Below, in pieces: positions 44,033-53,384 of a DNA stretch of 64,000 nucleotides. The notes under the pieces are model-generated. The model saw only the letters and a program-made list of their open reading frames with translations, did no database searches and was not told where the DNA came from. Positions within the stretch are counted from its first letter, which is position 1; every line of letters begins with the position of its first letter. The translations under genes and the position numbers were made by a program. This DNA is from Gammaproteobacteria bacterium (lineage in GTDB: Bacteria > Pseudomonadota > Gammaproteobacteria > Pseudomonadales > Azotimanducaceae), in contig JAPOVK010000037.1 in assembly GCA_026708185.1 (NCBI GenBank), positions 1 through 64,000 on the forward strand, given 5' to 3'.

Positions 44033-45304
44033 TCAAAGTCCGTCGTCTCCGAGTAAGGCAGCGAGCATCTCGTCACGCACCTCGGCGGCGTGTTGGGTCA
44101 CCTTGGCGATGGCGTCGGCGTCGAAACCCAAGGCCGCCATGACCTCGCCGGTGTGCGCCCCGAGGCCGGGCGGCGGCGCCGGGGCCGCGGTGGGCGTGGC
44201 GCTGAAGTCCATCAGCGTGCCGACGGTCGATGTCTTGCCCACCATGGGCAGCTCGATGTCGACGACGTAGTCGTTGGCGGCATTCTGCGGATCGCTCTGG
44301 ACATCGGCATGGTCGCGCACCCGCTCCCAGACGATCCCCGGCTGCGCATTCAGGAACGCGGCCCATTCGGACCAGGGTTTGCTCGCGAAGGCGTCGCGCA
44401 CTAGCGCGCGGATTTCCTCGACGCCGGCGTCGGACCCTCCTGCGCCGACCCGTTTGCCGGGGCTGTCCCAGTCTTCGAGGAGGATGACTTCCGGCCGGTC
44501 GACGAAGATCCAGAAGTCGCTCCACGCCTCGTTGGTGATTGCCGTGACGAACAGGACGTGCACGCCGTCGCTGGTGGTGTAGACGCCGTACGGCGCCTTG
44601 ATGTTTGGGTGGTGCCCGCCGTCCCGGGACAGCGGGACCCCCGTGAGGAACGAGTGCTGGAGTTCCCACATCTGTAGCCAGAGCTGCGCGCCTAGGGACG
44701 ATGTCCGGACGACCTGGCCGCGGCCCGTGGTCGCCCGCGTCACCAATGCGGTCACGCAGCCAAGAGCCAGTTGCATCGCGCCGGCGTGGTCGGCTACTGC
44801 TGCGCCGGGCGGTGTCGGCGTGGCATCCGGGTGGCCGCTCAAGCTCGCCAGACCGCCGCGTGCTTGGGCGGCGCCGTCGAGCATGGCCTTGGCGGCATCG
44901 GGACCGCGCGGCCCGAATCCGTTGACGTGGCCGACCACGAGTCGCGGATGGCGGGCGGCCAGTCGGTCGAGGTCGAGCGACATGCGCGCCAGCGCTGCCG
45001 CCCGGTAATTGCTCAGGAACACGTCTGCGGTCTCGAGCAGCGCATGCATCACCTTGGGGCCCGGCTCGGCGTGCAGATCGAGGACTACGGACCTTTTGCC
45101 CTTGTTCATGGCGATGAACTGGGCGCCATCGGTGTGCTGGGGCAGCGTGTTGTTGACGCCGCGGTGATAACGGCTGGCATCGCCCATGGGCGGTTCGACC
45201 TTGACCACGTCGGCACCCATGTTGGCGAAGTGCAGGCCGACGGCCGGTCCCTGGATCGCGGTCGCAAGCTCCACGACACGCAAGCCGTTCAAGGGTCCGG
45301 GCAT
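44033..45304 (-). CDS. CaiB/BaiF-family (type III) CoA transferase
   Basis: A 423-residue CoA transferase: [35 protein letters not shown] at the start (fold signature), and the catalytic aspartate region [23 protein letters not shown]. Transfers CoA between carboxylic acids without a classic ping-pong intermediate pool. The ATG at 45304 has GGAG seven bases upstream. Donor and acceptor unknown; it may activate a substrate for the acyl-CoA enzymes encoded elsewhere in the window. Confidence 0.9.
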   Translation of the reverse strand: MPGPLNGLRVVELATAIQGPAVGLHFANMGADVVKVEPPMGDASRYHRGVNNTLPQHTDGAQFIAMNKGKRSVVLDLHAEPGPKVMHALLETADVFLSNYRAAALARMSLDLDRLAARHPRLVVGHVNGFGPRGPDAAKAMLDGAAQARGGLASLSGHPDATPTPPGAAVADHAGAMQLALGCVTALVTRATTGRGQVVRTSSLGAQLWLQMWELQHSFLTGVPLSRDGGHHPNIKAPYGVYTTSDGVHVLFVTAITNEAWSDFWIFVDRPEVILLEDWDSPGKRVGAGGSDAGVEEIRALVRDAFASKPWSEWAAFLNAQPGIVWERVRDHADVQSDPQNAANDYVVDIELPMVGKTSTVGTLMDFSATPTAAPAPPPGLGAHTGEVMAALGFDADAIAKVTQHAAEVRDEMLAALLGDDGL

Positions 45305-45416
45305 TGGAATTCTCCGTGCGATCAACGCGTCGGCAGTTTACGCGCGTCGGCGCGTCGCTCACGCGATGGTCGTATCATCGGCAAGGCCTTTTGTGTGTGT
45401 TTGGCGAATCGACGAC

Positions 45417-47477
45417 ATGAACCGGCTCGGCGACGAGACCAGCCCCTACCTCCTGCAACACGCCGACAACCCGGTGCACTGGTACCCGTGGTGCGCGGAT
45501 GCGCTCGATGCGGCCCGCAATGACGACCGCCCCATTCTGCTGTCGATCGGCTACTCGTCGTGCCACTGGTGCCACGTCATGGCCCACGAGTCGTTTGAGG
45601 ATCCGGCGACGGCCGAAGTCATGAACGAGCGCTTCGTGAACATCAAGGTGGACCGGGAGGAACGTCCGGATATCGACCGTATCTATCAGCTTGCGCACCA
45701 GTTGCTGAACCGGAATGCGGGAGGATGGCCGCTGACCGCCTTCCTCGACCCGCAGACCATGCTGCCGTTCTTCACGGGGACCTACTTTCCGCGCAACCCC
45801 CGTTACGGTCTGCCGGGATTCACGGACCTCTTGCGCCGAGTCGCGGAGGCCTTCCACGCGAAGCGGGAGGATCTGGGAAGCCAGGGCGAACAGCTCACCC
45901 GGGTCCTCAAGGAACTCGAGGGTCAGAAGCGCGACAGCGAGGCCGACGATCGGACGTTGCTGCAAGCTGCGCGCGAGGAACTCGAAAGCCAATTCGACAA
46001 GGTCGAGGGCGGATTCGGCTCGGCGCCGAAGTTCCCCATGCCAGCAGCGCTGGACCGCCTGCTCAAGCATTGGGGGCATGCGCGGGCGGATAGGTCGCGC
46101 AAACCCGATCGCGAAGCGCTCAACATGGTGACGACGACGCTCACGAAAATGGCGCGCGGCGGCATCTACGACCACATTGGCGGTGGCTTCTGCCGGTACG
46201 CAACGGACCGGCGCTGGGCCATCCCGCACTTCGAGAAGATGCTCTGCGACAACGGCGTCCTCCTGGCGCTGTACGCCGATGTGCTGGCACTCGCACCGGA
46301 TCCCCTGTTCACCGGTGCCGTGCGCGAGACCGCGACGTGGATGATGCGCGAGATGCAGCATCCAGAAGGCGGCTACTTCACGGCCTTGGACGCGGACAGC
46401 GAGGGCCAGGAGGGCAAGTTCTACGTCTGGCGGCGCGACCAGGTCAAGCGGCTGCTGACCGACGAGGAGTACCTGGTGGTCGAGACCTTGTACGGCCTCG
46501 ACAAGCCCCCGAACTTCGAGGGCAAGTGGAACCTCTACCGGCGCGATGCGTGGGCGGCGGTGATCGAACGGCTCTATCTGGAGCCCGGCGCCGCCAACGC
46601 GTTGCTGTCAAGTGCCAAGGCGAAGCTCTTCGAGGCGCGCAGCCAGCGCATCCCGCCTGGGAAGGACGACAAGGTGCTGAGCGGCTGGAACGGCTTGGCA
46701 ATCCATGGCATGGCCAAGGCTGGCATGCGACTCGGCGAAGCAAGTTGGGTCGAATCGGCGACCCGGGCAGCGGACTTCGTGCGGTCGCACATGGTCGAGG
46801 ACGGTCGGCTATACGCGACTTGGAAGGACGGCGCGGCGAAATACCCGGGCTACCTCGACGACTATGCGAACGTGCTCCAGGGTCTGCTGTCGCTGCTCGC
46901 GGTGCGTTGGCGCGATGCCGATCTGATGTTCGCGACGTTCCTGGGGGATGAACTGCTCGGCCGATTTCACGACCGCGAATCCGGCGGCTTCTTCTTTACG
47001 GCCCACGACCACGAACGCTTGATCCACCGGCCGAAGCCCACCGCCGACGATGCACTCCCGCCAGGCAACGGCGTTGCCGCGTGCTCCCTGGCCGCGCTTG
47101 GCCACTTGACGGGCGAGCACCGCTACCTGGAAGCCGCGGAGCATACGGTGGGTTGGGCGCGTGGCTTCGTCGAGCAGCACCCCGCCGGGCACTGTTCTCT
47201 GCTAACGGCGTTCGAAGGCACCGTCTACCCACCGGAACTGGTGATCGTTCGCGGCCCGGAGGCCGATCTCGAAGGGTGGCTCGCGGCCGCCCGGGTCGGC
47301 TATCGCCCGTCGCGCGCTGTCTACGGCATCCCGTACGACTGCACACTGGTGCCAAACTACCTGCCGCGGCTCGTCTCCGCCGACACCCGGGCACGGGTCT
47401 CCGCATTCTTCTGCAGCGGACTCAAGTGCTCGACGCCGATCACGGACTTCGAGGAATTCAAACGAGCGGTGGGCTGA
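45417..47477 (+). CDS. DUF255 thioredoxin-domain protein (YyaL/SPATA20-like)
   Basis: A 686-residue protein. The N-terminal thioredoxin-like domain reads [24 protein letters not shown] and carries the SSCHWCHVM CxxC motif. The rest is an (alpha/alpha)6 six-hairpin-like domain with [27 protein letters not shown]. The family is widespread but its reaction is not established; a cellobiose-epimerase-like fold is seen in the C-terminal part. The start ATG is at 45417; the frame is open upstream into the CaiB promoter region only by chance. Confidence 0.9.
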   Translation: MNRLGDETSPYLLQHADNPVHWYPWCADALDAARNDDRPILLSIGYSSCHWCHVMAHESFEDPATAEVMNERFVNIKVDREERPDIDRIYQLAHQLLNRNAGGWPLTAFLDPQTMLPFFTGTYFPRNPRYGLPGFTDLLRRVAEAFHAKREDLGSQGEQLTRVLKELEGQKRDSEADDRTLLQAAREELESQFDKVEGGFGSAPKFPMPAALDRLLKHWGHARADRSRKPDREALNMVTTTLTKMARGGIYDHIGGGFCRYATDRRWAIPHFEKMLCDNGVLLALYADVLALAPDPLFTGAVRETATWMMREMQHPEGGYFTALDADSEGQEGKFYVWRRDQVKRLLTDEEYLVVETLYGLDKPPNFEGKWNLYRRDAWAAVIERLYLEPGAANALLSSAKAKLFEARSQRIPPGKDDKVLSGWNGLAIHGMAKAGMRLGEASWVESATRAADFVRSHMVEDGRLYATWKDGAAKYPGYLDDYANVLQGLLSLLAVRWRDADLMFATFLGDELLGRFHDRESGGFFFTAHDHERLIHRPKPTADDALPPGNGVAACSLAALGHLTGEHRYLEAAEHTVGWARGFVEQHPAGHCSLLTAFEGTVYPPELVIVRGPEADLEGWLAAARVGYRPSRAVYGIPYDCTLVPNYLPRLVSADTRARVSAFFCSGLKCSTPITDFEEFKRAVG

Positions 47478-47531
47478 ACCGCGACCGGCCGGTCTTCGAG
47501 CCCGGCGTCACACACCGGAAGAGGAAACCCA

Positions 47532-48830
47532 ATGAACGACTCCCTTGTTCGAACTCGCGCGGCGTTTTTCGCCGTTTTTCTGCTGGTCCATGTCGGCATC
47601 GCGGGAGCCGCGGCGGATGCCCATGCTGCGGATCTCGCCCGCGCGGCGCCGGCCGACGTCGGCTTAAACGAGGCGGGGGTCGAGAAGATCGGCGCGCTGA
47701 TGCAGACGATGGTGGACGAGGGCGAACTCGTCGGTGCGGTCACGCTTGTGGCGCGGCACGGCAAGGTCGCGCATTTCGCAAGCGTCGGCAAGCAGGATCG
47801 GGACAAGGACGCGCCGATGTCCGAGGACACGATCTTCCGCATCTATTCGATGACCAAGCCGATCGCCGGCGTCGCGCTGATGACCTTCTACGACGAGGGG
47901 GCGTTCACGCTGGACGATCCCGTAGCCAAGTTCATCCCCGAGTTCAAGGGGCTGAAAGTCGCCGCCGGCGACGGGCCTGAGGGGCAACCCGTTGTCGTCG
48001 ACGCCGACCACGAGATGACCATCCGCGAACTGGTCAGCCACACCGGCGGTTTGACCTACGGATTCTTCTCGCGGTCCCAGGTCGACGCGCTCTACCAGCA
48101 AGCCGACATCCTCAACCGCGACTCGACGCTCAAGGACATGGTGGGCAAGCTCGGTGCCATTCCCCTGCGCCAGCAGCCCGGCAGCGCTTGGCACTACAGC
48201 GTCGCCGTCGACGTGCAGGGCTACCTGGTCGAGGTGCTGGCCGGGAAGCCGTTCGACGAAGTCCTGCGCGAGCGGATCTTCGAACCCTTGGGGATGGTGG
48301 ACACCGCTTTCTGGGTGCCGGCCGAGAAGACAGACCGCTTCGCGGCACTCTATCGGCAAACACCGACCGGCGACTTGGTGCCCATGCCGTCGGAGTACTT
48401 GACGAAGCCGAGTTTCCTCTCCGGCGGCGGCGGACTGGTGTCGACGGCCATGGACTATGCGCGGTTCTGCCAGATGCTCTTGGGCGGCGGCGAGCTCGCG
48501 GGCGTGCGCATCCTCAAGCCGGAGACCGTGGCGCTGATGCACACCAATCAGCTGCCCGGCCACATCGACTTCATCAGTCCGCGGGTGGCGACGCCGGGCA
48601 ACACGTTCGGCATCGACTTCGCGATCGTCGAAGAGCCCGACGGCACGACCGACCACGCGCTGGCCAAGGGCGAGTACTGGTGGTACGGGATCGCGGGGAC
48701 GTGGTTCGGCATCAACCCGGTCCAGGACGTCTTCATCGTCGGCATGATCCAGAACTTCGGCGGCCTTGGCAGCGGCAAGGCGCGGATCGCGAGCAAGCGG
48801 CTCCTCTACGAGGCTATCGTCGGCGAATAG
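47532..48830 (+). CDS. Secreted serine hydrolase (beta-lactamase/class C family)
   Basis: A 432-residue protein with a signal peptide (residues 1-32, FFAVFLLVHVGIAGAAADAHA). The catalytic serine motif is S106-M-T-K, the tyrosine motif is Y222-S-V in WHYSVAVDV, and a YWWYGIAGTWFGINP block precedes the end. It belongs to the same broad family as the truncated hydrolase at the left edge but without the repeat insertion. Substrates of this family range from esters to D-peptides. AAGAGGAAACCC precedes the ATG. Its end overlaps the convergent MFS gene by 17 bp. Confidence 0.9.
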   Translation: MNDSLVRTRAAFFAVFLLVHVGIAGAAADAHAADLARAAPADVGLNEAGVEKIGALMQTMVDEGELVGAVTLVARHGKVAHFASVGKQDRDKDAPMSEDTIFRIYSMTKPIAGVALMTFYDEGAFTLDDPVAKFIPEFKGLKVAAGDGPEGQPVVVDADHEMTIRELVSHTGGLTYGFFSRSQVDALYQQADILNRDSTLKDMVGKLGAIPLRQQPGSAWHYSVAVDVQGYLVEVLAGKPFDEVLRERIFEPLGMVDTAFWVPAEKTDRFAALYRQTPTGDLVPMPSEYLTKPSFLSGGGGLVSTAMDYARFCQMLLGGGELAGVRILKPETVALMHTNQLPGHIDFISPRVATPGNTFGIDFAIVEEPDGTTDHALAKGEYWWYGIAGTWFGINPVQDVFIVGMIQNFGGLGSGKARIASKRLLYEAIVGE

Positions 48831-49995
48831 GGCCCCGTCGGTACTCCGACGGGCGACCGGCGGCGAACGCCTCCGGGGCTCGCGGCAACGCGCCGGCGGC
48901 GATGAACACGACGAGCGCCGCGGCGGAGGCGACCGCGGCGGCACCGAACGAAACCGAGTAGTTCGAGGCGTCGTGGATGATGCCCATCGCCAGGGGGCCG
49001 CCAGCGACGCCAACGGTGGAGCAGGCGTGCGATACGGCGAACAGCCGCGGGTAGTGCTGGACGCCGAACGCCTGGACGAGTAGCAGTGGTTGCAGCATGA
49101 GCAGGTTGCCAACGCTCAGCCCGAAGACCGCCGTGCCGAGCAGGGACGTGATTGGGGTTTGAGCGTATCCGAGCACGCCGAGGCCCAACCCCTGAATGGC
49201 CAGACTGACACCCGTGAGAACGCGGATAGGGAATCCGACGGCCAGCAGAAAGCCCCCCAATAGCCGACCGAAGATGCTGACCAAGGCGAGCAAGGACACG
49301 GCAGTGGAGCCGACGATGTGGTCGGTGGCTGTAGCGACGTGGTTGAACAGGTGGGCGATGCCGCCAACCTGCGCCGCCATCAGGGCAATGTAGGCGACCG
49401 TCGCGCCGATGAAGAAGCGGCTGTGCAGATCGTCCCCCATATCTCGCGGCGGCGGCACGCCCGCGGTCGAGGGCCCTGGCGGCCAGGAACTTACGAGCAG
49501 CAGCGCCGTCGGCGCAATCACGGCTAGGTACACGACGGCGAACCAAGGCATCGCCGTCGCCACGCCGAAAAAGTGGATGACCTGGGCGGAGGCGGGCGCC
49601 AGCAGAACACCGCCCGCGGACAGACCGGTGGACGCGATGGACATGGCGATGGACCGGTTGGCGCCGGGGAACCAGCGGGTCACAACGGTGGTCGCCGGCA
49701 CCAGGGAGACGCCGCTGTTGCCGACACCGAACAGGGCGTAGAGCGCCCAGACCTGCCAGACTTCGCTGGCTGCGCCGATCAAGGCGAGCGCTGCGGCACC
49801 GACGACCGCGCCGGCCACCATGACTAAGCGGACATCGTGGCGCTCGATCAGTCGGCCCACGACAACGCCCGCGATGCCGCTCACGATGAACATCAGCGCG
49901 ACCGCCGCCGAGATGTTGGTCACCGAGAACGACCGTTCGTCGACTAGGGCGTTCATGTACACGGACAGGTTGTGGAAGCCGAATCCTGACGACAT
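48814..49995 (-). CDS. MFS transporter (monocarboxylate/oxalate-formate-like), start uncertain
   Basis: An MFS protein of at least 393 residues, with GVGNSGVSLVPATTVVTRWFPGANRSIAMSIASTG resembling the oxalate/formate and monocarboxylate transporter groups. The first in-frame ATG (49995) falls inside the first transmembrane helix: the frame upstream reads RSPWWLIAGVFVVLA, a clear helix. No ATG, GTG or TTG precedes it before the in-frame stop at about 50085; a CTG at 50076 would give a normal N-terminus. Either a CTG start or a lost start codon is implied. Confidence 0.8.
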   Translation of the reverse strand: MSSGFGFHNLSVYMNALVDERSFSVTNISAAVALMFIVSGIAGVVVGRLIERHDVRLVMVAGAVVGAAALALIGAASEVWQVWALYALFGVGNSGVSLVPATTVVTRWFPGANRSIAMSIASTGLSAGGVLLAPASAQVIHFFGVATAMPWFAVVYLAVIAPTALLLVSSWPPGPSTAGVPPPRDMGDDLHSRFFIGATVAYIALMAAQVGGIAHLFNHVATATDHIVGSTAVSLLALVSIFGRLLGGFLLAVGFPIRVLTGVSLAIQGLGLGVLGYAQTPITSLLGTAVFGLSVGNLLMLQPLLLVQAFGVQHYPRLFAVSHACSTVGVAGGPLAMGIIHDASNYSVSFGAAAVASAAALVVFIAAGALPRAPEAFAAGRPSEYRRGPIRRR

Positions 49996-50165
49996 GGCCA
50001 GGACGACGAAGACGCCGGCGATCAGCCACCAGGGCGAACGGGGTGTCTCGATGGTGCGGTCCCGCTTGCGAAGCAGCGCGGATTGTTACCACGCTACCGC
50101 CGCGAATGAAACGAGCCACCATGGATGGTCGGCGTGGCCCTGGGCCGGACACGGTTATGGTGCGC

Positions 50166-50582
50166 TCAAGGCGGGCGGATCGCGCCCGTGGCGTGCCAGG
50201 GTTCCGCACCGTTGTAGATCACCACGGGTGTCACCAGGGGTGGCTTGGTGGGCGCGCCGAATGCGCGCCGGCGGTTGACTTCCCGGCACAGCGATGCGGC
50301 GTGCCGGTCCAGACGTTGTCCCATGTCCGGCACGACGGTCGACTCGCACTTCAGCAGGAGCAGCAGGTGCGTCGCTTCGGATTCAGGTTCGTGCGGACGA
50401 AACGGGATGCACCAGGTGAGGTCCGCGTAGCGCGGCCCGTCGGGCACCCAGTCGTCGGGCACCCGGGTCATGCCGTCAAAGTCCAGGTGCTCGAGCTCGG
50501 GCCGGTCCTTGAAGATGAAGCCGCGGAGCAGGTCTTCGACCATCCGGGCGTGGGCGAACAGGGGTATGTAGGGGTGTGGCAT
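50166..50582 (-). CDS. Rpn/YhgA-like PD-(D/E)XK nuclease family protein, short form
   Basis: A 138-residue protein matching only the N-terminal half of Rpn/YhgA-like proteins: MPHPYIPLFAHARMVEDLLRGFI, VPDDWVPDGPRYADLTWCIPF, LLLLLKCES, and PPLVTPVVIYNGAEPW. Full-length relatives have about 300 residues and promote recombination. The stop follows soon after the conserved YNG-PW motif. The expected LLEFQS motif reads LLKCES, so an active-site acidic residue appears lost. It is probably a truncated, inactive remnant. Confidence 0.7.
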   Translation of the reverse strand: MPHPYIPLFAHARMVEDLLRGFIFKDRPELEHLDFDGMTRVPDDWVPDGPRYADLTWCIPFRPHEPESEATHLLLLLKCESTVVPDMGQRLDRHAASLCREVNRRRAFGAPTKPPLVTPVVIYNGAEPWHATGAIRPP

Positions 50583-50699
50583 CGACGGTTCCTCGAAGCG
50601 GTTTGCTCGTGGAAAACCGTAGGCCTCGCGATACGTGGAGAAACAGGGCAAAAGTCTCGATGTCATGTAAGACATCGACCCTGAAACCTGTAGGACGTT
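50583..50699. other. Gap between yigB and the Rpn-like gene with a small hairpin
   Basis: An inverted repeat CGATGTC-ATGTAA-GACATCG lies near 50657-50676. It may be a terminator or attenuator downstream of yigB, or part of the promoter for the Rpn-like gene. Confidence 0.4.
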
Positions 50700-51410
50700 C
50701 TAAGATCGCGTGCTCAAGCCTTGCTCCGACAGCCGGGCCACGGCCGACGGCACGTCCTCAAGCCGGGTCACGGTGGCAGTGGCGGGAGGACTCTCGTCGG
50801 CACAGGCGAGGTTGACCCAGATGGTGGCCATGCCGACCGCGGCGGCGCCTTGGACGTCGTCTACGGCATGGTCGCCGACATGCACGGCTTCGGCGGGTTC
50901 TACGCCCGCGTGGGCCATGGCACGCTCGAACATCGCGGGGTCGGGTTTCTTGGCACCCACTTCTGCCGCGCAGTAGCCGAACGCGAAATAGCGGTCGAGG
51001 CCGAGACGCTCGAAGTTCGCATTGCCATTGGTCAGCGCGGCCAGCGTGTAGCTCTCGGCCAACTCGGCCAGGACATCGACGGCGGCGGGGAAGAACTGCA
51101 CCCGGTGGCGCCAGTCCATGAACTCGGCGAACGCGTCGGCGGCCAAGCGCGCCGCGCGCGCCGGGTTGTAGCCGCAATGTTCGACCGTTTCACGCATCAC
51201 GGTCTCGCGAAGTCGCGAGATGTCGTGGACGATGCGCGGATCCGCATCGGTGACGGACTTGGCTATCGCCCGGCGCGTATCCGCGGCGAGCTGGTTGTAC
51301 TCGGGCACGCGCCGATCGAGCCAATCGTTCAGGGCACTCTCCGCGCGCCGAATCACGGCGTCGACCGCCCACAGCGTGTTGTCCAGATCGAAGGTGACGA
51401 GGCGAATCAC
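50700..51410 (-). CDS. yigB: HAD-superfamily hydrolase, YigB-like
   Basis: A 236-residue HAD phosphatase starting at GTG (MIRLVTFDLDNTLWAVD). Motif I DLDNTLW, motif II ALTNGNANFERLGL, the motif III Lys in GAKKPDPAMF, and motif IV HVGDHAVDDV are all present. In E. coli YigB dephosphorylates FMN precursors, and the gene follows xerC, as here. GTG overlaps the xerC stop (GTGA). Confidence 0.9.
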   Translation of the reverse strand: MIRLVTFDLDNTLWAVDAVIRRAESALNDWLDRRVPEYNQLAADTRRAIAKSVTDADPRIVHDISRLRETVMRETVEHCGYNPARAARLAADAFAEFMDWRHRVQFFPAAVDVLAELAESYTLAALTNGNANFERLGLDRYFAFGYCAAEVGAKKPDPAMFERAMAHAGVEPAEAVHVGDHAVDDVQGAAAVGMATIWVNLACADESPPATATVTRLEDVPSAVARLSEQGLSTRS

Positions 51411-52630
51411 GCCGCGCCTTCCCCACCCTGCGCTTTCGTGCGAGGCGCGGGCCCCTCGCGCTCCCCGGCTGAGGGCTCTTTCATGCGAGGGGCGGGCCCC
51501 TCGCGCTCCCCCGCTGAGGGCTCTTTCATGCGAGGGGCAGGCCCCTCGCGCTCCCCGGCTGAGGGCTCTTTCATGCGAGGGGCAGGCCCCTCGCGCTCCC
51601 CGGCTGAGGGCTCTTTCATGCGAGGGGCAGGCCCCTCGCGCTCCCCGGCTGAGGGCTCTTTCATGCGAGGGGCAGGCCCCTCGCGCTCCCCGGCTGAGGG
51701 CTCTACCGTCGTGCTTCCGGTTCGGGCGCGCGGGTGCGCGTCGTCGTAGACCTTGGCCAGATGCTGGAAGTCCAGGTGCGTGTAGATCTGTGTCGTCGAG
51801 ATGTTCGCGTGGCCGAGCAGTTCCTGGACGGCCCTCAAGTCGCCGCTGGACTCCAACAGGTGGCTCGCGAAACTGTGGCGCAGCATGTGGGGATGCAGGG
51901 CGTCGTTGCCGGACGTCGCTTGAGCGAGCCGCTTCAGGCGCAACTGCACGTTGCGCGCGGACAGACGCGTGCCTCGACGACCAGTGAACAACGGCTCGTC
52001 GCCGCGTACGGACTTCCGCGTGGCGAGCCAGGCCTCGAGCGCGAGCCGTGCGGCGCGCCCCACCGGGACGATCCTGACCTTCTGGCCCTTGCCGGTGACC
52101 GTCGCGAATCCGTTGGCCAGATCCAGGTCGCGGACGTCCATGCCGACTAGTTCGGACAGGCGGAGCCCCGAGCTGTAGAACAGCTCCGCCATGGCCCGGT
52201 CGCGGATCTCGATGGGGGTCGTGGCGGTGTTCGTGAACAAGGTTGCCGTCTGGTCGACGTCCAGGGTCTTCGGCAGTCGCGGGCGGAGTTTCGGCGCACG
52301 AACGCCGCTCGCGGGATTGGCGCCGACCTCGCCCCGTCCCACGAGGAATGCGAATAGACCGCGGACGCTCGACAGGTGCCGCGCGATGGACCGAGGCGAC
52401 AGACCTCGTGCGTGCAGGTGCGCGGCAAACCGGCGGATGTCCGCCGTGCCAACCGCGGCGCTCGGGGTTTCGCCGGTCTGTTCGGCGAATCGCTTCAGGT
52501 CGCGGGCGTAGGCGGCGATGGTGTTCGGCGACGAGCGGCGCTCCACGCGCAGGTGCTCGACGTAGCGATCAACGTCGACGAGGACGGTGCAGGCGCCGTG
52601 TTCGCGATGCGCGGTTCTGCGGCGCGGCAT
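51407..52630 (-). CDS. xerC: Tyrosine recombinase XerC with repeat tail
   Basis: A 407-residue tyrosine recombinase; normal XerC has about 300. The core is complete: catalytic Arg in SSGLRLSEL, HPHMLRHSFASHLLE (H-x-L-R-H), LGHANISTTQIYTHLD with nucleophile Y283, ending near AHPRA (residue about 303). It resolves chromosome dimers at dif with XerD. Residues 310-399 are six copies of EPSAGEREGPAPRMK. The tail follows the conserved C-terminal helix that contacts the partner recombinase, so it could affect the synapse. Start ATG 52630; the neighbours DUF484 and yigB are standard. Confidence 0.95.
   Translation of the reverse strand: MPRRRTAHREHGACTVLVDVDRYVEHLRVERRSSPNTIAAYARDLKRFAEQTGETPSAAVGTADIRRFAAHLHARGLSPRSIARHLSSVRGLFAFLVGRGEVGANPASGVRAPKLRPRLPKTLDVDQTATLFTNTATTPIEIRDRAMAELFYSSGLRLSELVGMDVRDLDLANGFATVTGKGQKVRIVPVGRAARLALEAWLATRKSVRGDEPLFTGRRGTRLSARNVQLRLKRLAQATSGNDALHPHMLRHSFASHLLESSGDLRAVQELLGHANISTTQIYTHLDFQHLAKVYDDAHPRARTGSTTVEPSAGEREGPAPRMKEPSAGEREGPAPRMKEPSAGEREGPAPRMKEPSAGEREGPAPRMKEPSAGEREGPAPRMKEPSAGEREGPAPRTKAQGGEGAA
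51434..51703 (-). repeat. Six tandem 45-bp coding units at the xerC 3' end
   Basis: Units lie at 51434-51478, 51479-51523, 51524-51568, 51569-51613, 51614-51658 and 51659-51703, all exactly 45 bp. Copies 3-5 are nearly identical. Each holds the palindrome GCGAGGGGC-NN-GCCCCTCGC and encodes 15 residues in the xerC frame. The same unit and frame occur at 1-104 in another gene. Confidence 0.97.
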
Positions 52631-52637
52631 CGCCTGG

Positions 52638-53384
52638 CTATCCCACCCCAAGCCGAACCAGCGTGCGGGCCAGCACGTCGCCGATGTAGAACAGGAAGAC
52701 CTTGCCCATGTCCGGCGCGAACCGGCGCGGATCCTTGGCGCCGATCACGAGAGTGGCGGTGAGGTCGCGGTTCGTGCCCGTGTTCGCAACGTGCATGGGA
52801 ACCAGCGCGATGGAGCCGGGCGCGCTTATGTCGGCCTCGGGAAACAACCGCGCGTAGTCCTCCGGTCGACAGGCTTTGCAGGACGGATCGTCGGCGTCGA
52901 AAAGGCGGGCGAGGGGCGGTTCCTCGTCTTCCCGGATGCCTGCAAGGTGGGCTAGTGGCGAGTCGCTCGCCTCGCCTGGCGCTGGCTGCCAGTCGCGCAC
53001 GAAACAGATGCCGTGGTTGGCTTCGAAGCCGTCCACAAGGTGTTTCGCCAAGGTACGGTCCAGGGTCGAGAGATCGGCGGCATCCATCAGGGCCAGCGTG
53101 AAGGTCCGCGTCCTGGCAAACGTACCGTCGTTGTCGGTTGCGTTGGCCAGAATCTCATTCAAGTGCTGGCGCAGATCCTCGTTGCGGGTCCGCAGGAGTT
53201 GCACCTGCCGGTCCACGAGCGACACCGTTCCATCGGCTGCGTGTTGCAGATCCAGTTCGGTCAGGAGCCGCGGGTGACGGGCGAAGAAGTCGGGGTTCTT
53301 GGTGAGGAAACCGGCGACCGCCTCTTCGTCGATCAGGGCTGGCGAGTGAGGGCCAGCACCTTGCGGCTTGTCGGGCTGCGTCAT
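52638..53384 (-). CDS. DUF484 (GAF-like) protein
   Basis: A 248-residue DUF484 protein: VAGFLTKNPDFFARHPRLLTEL at the N-terminus, followed by a short coiled coil (VDRQVQLLRTRNEDLRQHL), then a GAF-like domain ending FLFYIGDVLARTLVRLG. The function is unknown; the gene is conserved between dapF and xerC in gammaproteobacteria. It overlaps dapF (ATGA). Confidence 0.92.
   Translation of the reverse strand: MTQPDKPQGAGPHSPALIDEEAVAGFLTKNPDFFARHPRLLTELDLQHAADGTVSLVDRQVQLLRTRNEDLRQHLNEILANATDNDGTFARTRTFTLALMDAADLSTLDRTLAKHLVDGFEANHGICFVRDWQPAPGEASDSPLAHLAGIREDEEPPLARLFDADDPSCKACRPEDYARLFPEADISAPGSIALVPMHVANTGTNRDLTATLVIGAKDPRRFAPDMGKVFLFYIGDVLARTLVRLGVG

Noticed and set aside
51434-51703. CRISPR array or dif-site array next to xerC
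   Set aside because: The 45-bp units are contiguous, in frame, and do not resemble the 28-bp dif consensus.
51407-52630. Integrase marking a mobile element
   Set aside because: Its neighbours dapF, DUF484 and yigB show it is the housekeeping XerC.
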